Assembly (NCBI GenBank): GCA_945918815.1
Contig: CAMEIU010000077.1
Coordinates: 1-9,896, forward strand
Direction: 5' to 3'
Source: an uncultured Clostridia bacterium
Lineage (GTDB): Bacteria > Bacillota > Clostridia > Oscillospirales > Oscillospiraceae
Length of the DNA stretch: 9,896 nucleotides
Part shown: one piece after another, positions 6,539 to 9,896 of the stretch
Numbering within the stretch: the stretch's first letter is position 1
How the letters are laid out: each line of letters begins with the position of its first letter
Notes under the pieces: model-generated
Database searches by the model: none
What the model was told of the DNA's origin: nothing
Seen by the model: only the letters and a program-made list of their open reading frames with translations
Translations under genes and position numbers: made by a program

Positions 6539-7876
6539 TTATCCCAGCTTGTCCGCCGTTTCCACGGCCACCTTGATGGCCTGCTCGCAGGTCATGGTGT
6601 TGGCGGGGGAGAACTGGTTGTTGCCGGTGCCGTCCACAATGCCCTGGCCCACGAAGAAGTAGATATAATTCCGGGCATAGTCGGAAATGTCGCTGTCGTC
6701 GGCGAAGACCTGGCTGCCCTGCTCCAGGGTCGCGCCGCCGCTGACGGCGTTGGTCTCGGTCAGCTCGTAGACGCGGCCCAGCATGGTCACGGCCTGCTCC
6801 CGGGTCAGAGTGCTGTCCGGCGCGAAGCGGTCGGCGGCCACGCCGTTGACGATGCCCAGATTGTAGGCCCGCAGCACGTCCGGGTCGGCGGTGTCGGTGA
6901 AGGGATTGGCCCCGGTGTAGGCGGGCACGGCGCTGTTCAGGGCTTCATAGAGCTTCACGGCCACGGAGGCAAATTCCGCCCGGGTGATGCCCTGGGTCAG
7001 GTCCTGGCCGGAGAGCCGGTCGGGAATCAGGCCCTGGTTTCCGGCCCGTTCCATATACGCCCTGGCCCAGGTGGAGCAGCGGCCCCAGGGCCCCACAGCG
7101 TCCAGCACGTCCTGGTTGTATTCCTGGGCAATGGCCGAGGCGTTGGCGGCCAGCCAGTCGGTGTAGGTGTGATCCCAGTTGTGCTGCTTGGCCCACTCGT
7201 CCGTGTCGGTCTTCATAAAGTAGTAGTAGCCGATGGCCCCGCCGGAGGCGGAGGCGTGGTCCATACGCACATCCAGCCAGTAGTACTGGCCGTCCACCAG
7301 GACGTAGTTCCACTTGTGCTCCACGGAGGAGCCGTTGTTGTTGACGAATTCGCCGGGAATCAGGCGGCAGTCGAAGCCCAAGTGGCCCAAGAGCACGGTC
7401 AGAAGTGCGGAGTAGTGGGCGCAGTTGCCGGTGCGGGTCATCATCATGTCGTAGGCGAAGGAGGCGATATACTGGTTGCTGTCATAGGACAGGAACATGC
7501 CCTCGGCGGAGCTGTAGCCTGCCTCGGCCTCCAGCTCCCGGCGCAGCACGATCCGGCCCTCCTTCAGGGCCTGGGTGCTGGCTTCGTAGAACGCGCCGGT
7601 GCCCTGGGCGTTGACCTCGGCCTCGTCAAAGTAGAAGGAGCCGTCCCAGGTGTAGCGGCTGCAATGCTGGATGATCCAGTCATAGACAGCGCGGATCTGC
7701 TCCGTGGGGCTCTTGCCCGCAGTGGGAATCTCTTTCAAAATTTCCTCGGCCATATAGTCCACATCGGCGTAGCCCAGATAGATGGGCGTCCGGCTGCCGG
7801 CGGCAAAGGCGGTCATGGGCAGCAGCGTCAGGACCAGCGCAAGGAGCAGCGTTACGGATATCAAACGTTTTTTCAT
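6539..7876 (-). CDS. Secreted transglutaminase-like protein with three C-terminal SLH repeats
   Basis: 445 aa, starting at the ATG at 7876 with AAGGAAGGA (7883-7891) 6 nt upstream. Residues 1-25 form a signal peptide: KKR, a hydrophobic Leu/Val core, and AFA-A as the likely cleavage site. Residues about 35-225 form a transglutaminase-like (papain-fold) domain with a plausible triad: Cys152 in GNCAHYSALLTVLLGHLGFDC, His187 in EHKWNYVLVDG and Asp202 in YYWLDVRMD. Three S-layer homology repeats follow: about 262-312 (ending ITRAEFASVAVKLYEAL), 323-373 (NPFTDTADPDVLRAYNLGIV, LTREQAVTMLGRVY) and 388-445 (VFADDSDISDYARNYIYFFV). SLH repeats usually bind pyruvylated wall polymers, so the enzyme should sit on the cell surface. 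Such domains may be proteases, amidases or cross-linkers; which one is not readable here. It lies 24 bp after the small membrane protein gene and is probably in the same operon. Confidence 0.92.
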   Translation of the reverse strand: MKKRLISVTLLLALVLTLLPMTAFAAGSRTPIYLGYADVDYMAEEILKEIPTAGKSPTEQIRAVYDWIIQHCSRYTWDGSFYFDEAEVNAQGTGAFYEASTQALKEGRIVLRRELEAEAGYSSAEGMFLSYDSNQYIASFAYDMMMTRTGNCAHYSALLTVLLGHLGFDCRLIPGEFVNNNGSSVEHKWNYVLVDGQYYWLDVRMDHASASGGAIGYYYFMKTDTDEWAKQHNWDHTYTDWLAANASAIAQEYNQDVLDAVGPWGRCSTWARAYMERAGNQGLIPDRLSGQDLTQGITRAEFASVAVKLYEALNSAVPAYTGANPFTDTADPDVLRAYNLGIVNGVAADRFAPDSTLTREQAVTMLGRVYELTETNAVSGGATLEQGSQVFADDSDISDYARNYIYFFVGQGIVDGTGNNQFSPANTMTCEQAIKVAVETADKLG

Positions 7877-7900
7877 GGTAAATCCTTCCTTTAGTATGGT

Positions 7901-8257
7901 TCAGTGTCCGGCCAGATAGCTGATCCCCAGCAGGATGTACAGGGGGCCGAAGCAGTACTCCATGAACATTTCATTGTGGGGCACTTTCGTGCGGAAGCAG
8001 TCGGTGGTGATCAGAATATCGCTGAAATAGGCGGCGGCGCCCAGAAAATAGGCGACGGCTTTCAGCGGGCCGCTGTAGGCGACGTGGAACAGCGACAGCA
8101 AAAACAGCGTTGCGGCGGCTGCCGCGGCGATATTTCGGACCAGCAGAAACAGATGGCCCAGAGACTTGTGCTGGCTATGAGAAAGGGTATCCTGCTCGGA
8201 GAGTCCCTCATAGACGTCCTGAATGGCTTCTCCCATTTCATGCAGCTTATCGGGCAT
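7901..8257 (-). CDS. Small membrane protein of unknown function, three predicted TM helices
   Basis: 118 aa from the ATG at 8257. AGAGGAGG (8265-8272) lies 7 nt upstream and decides this start over an in-frame ATG at 8293, which would fall upstream of that site and inside the promoter. Residues 1-32 are polar and acidic (LHEMGEAIQDVYEGLSEQD). Three hydrophobic stretches follow: about 34-58 (including an Ala-rich run), 66-85 and 101-116, leaving a short Leu-Ala-Gly-His tail. A charged loop with CFRTKVPHNEM joins helices 2 and 3. I do not recognise the family and see no catalytic motif. It has the best promoter in the window just upstream and is followed at 24 bp by the secreted transglutaminase-SLH gene, so a link to cell-envelope function is possible but only inferred. 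Confidence 0.78.
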   Translation of the reverse strand: MPDKLHEMGEAIQDVYEGLSEQDTLSHSQHKSLGHLFLLVRNIAAAAAATLFLLSLFHVAYSGPLKAVAYFLGAAAYFSDILITTDCFRTKVPHNEMFMEYCFGPLYILLGISYLAGH

Positions 8258-8280
8258 GGTATATCCTCCTCTATATGATT

Positions 8281-8309
8281 TTGAATAATTCATTATACCA
8301 GATTATTTT
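8281..8309 (+). promoter_or_regulatory. Possible weak plus-strand promoter for the 58-aa / Cys-rich genes
   Basis: TTGAAT (8281-8286), a 17-bp spacer and TATTTT (8304-8309) match 4 of 6 bases in each box. It overlaps the divergent minus-strand promoter, so the two directions could compete. An alternative, such as a sporulation sigma factor site, cannot be excluded. Confidence 0.25.
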
Positions 8310-8320
8310 CAGACTGTATA
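8292..8320 (-). promoter_or_regulatory. Sigma-A-like extended -10 promoter for the membrane protein / SLH operon
   Basis: On the minus strand, TATACA (8315-8320), a 17-bp spacer and a perfect TATAAT (8292-8297), preceded by TGG, make an extended -10 promoter. Transcription would start near 8284, giving a leader of under 30 nt ahead of the ATG at 8257. Confidence 0.65.
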
Positions 8321-8374
8321 GGTCTTTTTGCCATGAATAATTTGGCGGCGGCTTCAAAGAATAGGAGCGGGGTG

Positions 8375-8551
8375 ATGATCATGAAGAACCAGGAAGAGAA
8401 GGGACCCCGCACCCTGCGGGACAAACCGGTGCCGCCGGTCAAGGGCGCGGTGACGGACCAGACGGACGCGCTGCCACGGCCGGACCAGCAGCTGGGCAAG
8501 ACCAACGCCGTGAATCTGGACGACACCCTTATTTTTGACAGCTGGCTGTGA
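8375..8551 (+). CDS. 58-aa Pro-rich small protein, unknown
   Basis: The ATG at 8375 has AGGAG (8363-8367) 7 nt upstream. An in-frame ATG at 8333 lacks a good site, and one at 8381 would be 13 nt from it. The predicted peptide is hydrophilic, with 6 Pro, about 8 Lys/Arg, about 9 Asp/Glu and no Cys. It includes the segment LRDKPVPPVKGAVTD, and its acidic C-terminus ends IFDSWL. There is no signal peptide or membrane helix, and it is probably largely disordered. I do not recognise it. Supporting its reality are the ribosome site and its place between a divergent promoter region and the Cys-rich gene 75 bp downstream in the same direction, with a shared terminator after that gene. It could be a small structural or spore-associated protein, or a peptide precursor; the sequence does not decide. 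Confidence 0.6.
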   Translation: MIMKNQEEKGPRTLRDKPVPPVKGAVTDQTDALPRPDQQLGKTNAVNLDDTLIFDSWL

Positions 8552-8574
8552 CCGAAAATCGAACAGGCGCATAA

Positions 8575-8606
8575 GATGTCGTGGAGGCAGCCGCCTCCGC
8601 GACATT
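8575..8606 (+). promoter_or_regulatory. Stable hairpin just upstream of the Cys-rich gene's ribosome site
   Basis: ATGTCGTGGAGGC (8576-8588) pairs with GCCTCCGCGACAT (8593-8605): 13 bp including one G:T pair, with an AGCC tetraloop. One more G:T pair (8575/8606) is possible. The stem ends 8 nt before GGAGGAG (8615-8621). It is followed by CCTATTTT, so it could be a partial terminator/attenuator between the two small genes or an mRNA-stabilising or translation-tuning structure. Confidence 0.6.
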
Positions 8607-8626
8607 CCTATTTTGGAGGAGATCCC

Positions 8627-8854
8627 ATGGCCTGTAATTCCTGTAACTCCTGCAACAATTGCAACTCCTGCAATTCCTGCAATTCCATCGCCGGCATCAC
8701 GTTCCCCGATTTCGTGTCCAACTCCTGCTGCAACCGCTGCTGCAACAGCCTGGCCGGTATCCTGAGCGGCTGCAATCGCTGCAACCGCTGCTGCCGCCAC
8801 TGCCGCGACTGCGATTGCGACCGCGATTGTGACTGCGACCGTGATTGCGACTAA
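8627..8854 (+). CDS. 75-aa extremely cysteine-rich repeat protein, unknown
   Basis: The ATG at 8627 has GGAGGAG (8615-8621) 5 nt upstream. Twenty of the 75 residues are Cys, arranged in three blocks. Block 1 (3-20) is a strict three-residue repeat, C-N-S/N, with Cys at 3, 6, 9, 12, 15 and 18. Block 2 (34-39) is CCNRCC. Block 3 (49-75) goes from CNRCNRCCRHC to an Asp/Arg repeat CDCDRD, twice. Two short hydrophobic linkers echo each other, NSIAGI (19-24) and NSLAGI (40-45), so blocks 1 and 2 may come from a duplication. There is no signal peptide and no match I can name. Candidates are a metallothionein-like metal binder, a disulfide-cross-linked spore coat or exosporium protein (compare the Cys-rich CdeC/CdeM of C. 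difficile), or a modified peptide precursor; no maturation enzyme is visible. A terminator follows at 8932-8972. Confidence 0.75.
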   Translation: MACNSCNSCNNCNSCNSCNSIAGITFPDFVSNSCCNRCCNSLAGILSGCNRCNRCCRHCRDCDCDRDCDCDRDCD

Positions 8855-8861
8855 CTGCCTG

Positions 8862-8883
8862 ACGGCGTCCTGATGGACGCCGT
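8862..8883 (+). terminator. 9-bp hairpin after the Cys-rich gene
   Basis: ACGGCGTCC (8862-8870) and GGACGCCGT (8875-8883) pair perfectly around TGAT, 7 nt after the stop codon. No T-run follows, so it is more likely a 3' stability hairpin or an auxiliary structure ahead of the strong terminator at 8932-8972. Confidence 0.45.
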
Positions 8884-8931
8884 ACATAGGCAAACACCGC
8901 GGAAAACCCAACAGGCCATGGGACAGCCGCC

Positions 8932-8972
8932 AAAAAACCCAGGACGCGCCGAAAACGCGTCCTGGGTTTTTT
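8932..8972. terminator. Classic intrinsic terminator, usable in both directions
   Basis: AAAAAACCCAGGACGCG (8932-8948) is the exact reverse complement of 8956-8972, giving a 17-bp stem with a 7-nt loop. The right arm ends in six T, and the left arm's six A provide a T-run on the other strand. It closes the Cys-rich transcript. Confidence 0.9.
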
Positions 8973-9041
8973 GATAAATTGGGATTATGATTATCGGCTT
9001 GAATAAGCAACAGCAAATTTCTTGCAAGTGTTCAAAAAACG

Positions 9042-9222
9042 CTGTCATTGCGAGCCAGTGCGCACACTGGCGCGGCAATCCGTTTCCCTTTACACGGGTC
9101 GTTTTCACGGAAACGCTCAGAAAATCGCAACGTATGGGATGCGGATTGCCAGAAGGTGAATTGCCCCGCAGGGGCAAGAGAAGCCACCCTGGGGTGCGTC
9201 GCTTTGCTCCTCGCAATGACAG
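9042..9222. repeat. 181-bp palindromic element with 13-bp perfect terminal inverted repeats
   Basis: The ends CTGTCATTGCGAG (9042-9054) and CTCGCAATGACAG (9210-9222) are exact inverted copies. Inside are GCCAGTG/CACTGGC (9054-9060/9065-9071), GGCAATCCG/CGGATTGCC (9074-9082/9142-9150), CGTTTCC/GGAAACG (9081-9087/9109-9115) and TTGCCCC/GGGGCAA (9161-9167/9171-9177). No transposase frame is present. The ends resemble the GTCATTGCGAG-type repeats I associate with gut Clostridia genomes (from memory). Together with 9287-9522 it fills the non-coding stretch 8973-9531. Confidence 0.75.
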
Positions 9223-9286
9223 TATTGGACGGAACCCTGTCATAAAAATCCGTGTGCTTACTAAAACCGATAGTCATAAAAATCAT

Positions 9287-9522
9287 TTGTAGGGCACGGC
9301 CACTGGACGTGCCGCTGTATGCAGCTGCGTCCCGGCTCCGACTGCCCAACGGCGCGTCGGGTCGCCGCGCCCTACAATGGAGGTGTGCACTATCGGGCGA
9401 CCGCAAGGGTCGCCCCTACGAATTCTTCGGAAACGGGCTGATTTCTATCATTTTCCGAAAAAAATACCTTCATTGTCCATTGTACATTGTCAATTGTCCA
9501 TTGATAAACAAATCCCATTTTC
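9287..9522. repeat. Composite intergenic repeat sharing modules with 4184-4460 and 6440-6508
   Basis: It has three modules. First, 9287-9300 against 9364-9377 form a 14-bp inverted repeat with one mismatch, ends TTGTAGGGC/GCCCTACAA. Second, 9394-9420 are identical to the right arm of the 6440-6508 repeat. Third, 9420-9522 (from CGAATTCTTCGG through the ATTGTCCATTGTACATTG run to ATCCCATTTT) align with 4356-4460 of the MITE-like element, allowing gaps. It lies between the Cys-rich transcript and the 3' end of the second MATE gene. No coding potential is supported here. Confidence 0.65.
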
Positions 9523-9531
9523 TCATATGGT

Positions 9532-9896
9532 CTACACTTCCCTGACCTGCTTTCCGCCGCTCAGAAAGCGGTACGTCTGCATCAAAACGACAGCGGAGAT
9601 GAGAAAGGTCAATGCATCCGACACAGGCATGGAGTACAGCACGCCGTCCAGGCCGAAGAACACGGGCAGCAGCAGGGCGAAGCCCACGCCGAAGACCACT
9701 TCCCGGACCATGGAGAGCAGGGTGGAGACCAGCGCCTTGCCCAGGGACTGGAGATAGATGAAGGACGCCTTGTTGACCGTGGCCGGGGGCATCATGCACA
9801 GATAGATGCGGAAGGACTTGACGGCGAAATCCGTGTAGTAGACGCTCTCGTTGGACGCGCCGAGCATTTGCCCGGCCTTGGCCCAGTATTCGAGGT
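9532..9896 (-). CDS. Second MATE-family transporter, C-terminal part (5' end outside window)
   Basis: The frame is open from the right edge to a TAG at 9532-9534, giving about the last 120 residues. An internal ATG at 9867 is not a credible start, because the frame continues past it and the product would lack most of the fold. The sequence matches the last four helices of a MATE protein: an amphipathic YYTDFAVKSFRIYLCMMPP stretch, then SFIYLQSLGKALVSTLLSMVREV and LLPVFFGLDGVLYSMPVSDALTFLI, in which FFGLDGV is a common MATE feature. It differs in sequence from the complete MATE gene at 2706-4040, so it is not a recent duplicate. It ends 10 bp beyond a repeat element. The substrate is unknown. 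Confidence 0.85.
   Translation of the reverse strand, partial: LEYWAKAGQMLGASNESVYYTDFAVKSFRIYLCMMPPATVNKASFIYLQSLGKALVSTLLSMVREVVFGVGFALLLPVFFGLDGVLYSMPVSDALTFLISAVVLMQTYRFLSGGKQVREV

Noticed and set aside
6455..7894. Long plus-strand open frame (479 codons) opposite the transglutaminase-SLH gene
   Set aside because: Low-complexity Gly/Val/His composition, antisense to a gene with signal peptide, triad and SLH motifs; it starts inside the 28-bp repeat without a ribosome site.
8976..8986. AAATTGGGATT after the terminator, same as the left tip of the 4184 element
   Set aside because: Only 11 nt match and the following sequence does not continue the ATTGACAATTG run, so a further element end is not supported.
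8354..9016. Minus-strand open frame (220 codons) across the two small plus-strand genes, with Ala/Val runs
   Set aside because: The Ala/Val runs are simply the antisense of the Cys/Asn/Asp codon repeats, it crosses the terminator, and no ribosome site precedes it.
9042..9222. Folded intergenic segment considered as a structured ncRNA or riboswitch
   Set aside because: The perfect terminal inverted repeats fit a repeat element better, and no gene with a leader position lies downstream on either strand.
9532..9867. ATG at 9867 as a true start of a 111-aa protein
   Set aside because: The frame stays open to the window edge and the product would be only the last helices of a MATE protein, so this is a gene cut by the window.

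Overview
The window is GC-rich, compactly coded and carries Shine-Dalgarno sequences of the AGGAGG type before nearly every gene. Together with an MgtE-type transporter, a UMF1-type MFS protein, a zinc-dependent phospholipase C-like protein, a DUF1835/DUF3658 protein and an SLH-anchored transglutaminase-like protein, this points to a Gram-positive Clostridia genome. A gut Oscillospiraceae/Ruminococcaceae relative is my best guess from GC content, the families and the style of the intergenic palindromes. This is an inference, because no rRNA or other marker gene is present.

Layout. Positions 1-419 (+) hold the C-terminal end of an MgtE-like Mg2+ transporter. Positions 590-2622 (+) hold a two-gene, ATGA-overlapping unit: a zinc-dependent PLC-like protein followed by a UMF1-family MFS transporter. 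This unit converges on a minus-strand MATE transporter (2706-4040), and a 17-bp perfect stem with a nested hairpin lies between the two stop codons. Upstream of the MATE gene are a candidate promoter, a CG-centred palindrome and a MITE-like composite repeat (4184-4460). Next come a LacI-type regulator and a DUF1835/DUF3658 protein, again with an ATGA overlap (4459-6404, minus). A perfect 28-bp inverted repeat (6440-6508) separates them from a two-gene minus-strand operon: a 118-aa membrane protein of unknown function and a secreted transglutaminase-like protein with three SLH repeats (6539-8257).

A good sigma-A-like promoter for that operon lies at 8292-8320. On its other side two small plus-strand genes diverge: a 58-aa Pro-rich peptide (8375-8551) and a 75-aa protein with 20 cysteines (8627-8854). 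A strong hairpin stands between them and a classic intrinsic terminator follows (8932-8972). The rest, 8973-9531, is non-coding and packed with repeat elements. The window ends inside a second MATE transporter (9532-9896, minus).

Most likely new biology: the small divergent cassette with the tripartite Cys-rich protein. A second theme is that most of the larger intergenic gaps hold a member of a small set of modular palindromic repeats. They share arms and modules with each other across the window and are probably non-autonomous mobile or REP-like elements, some serving as terminators.
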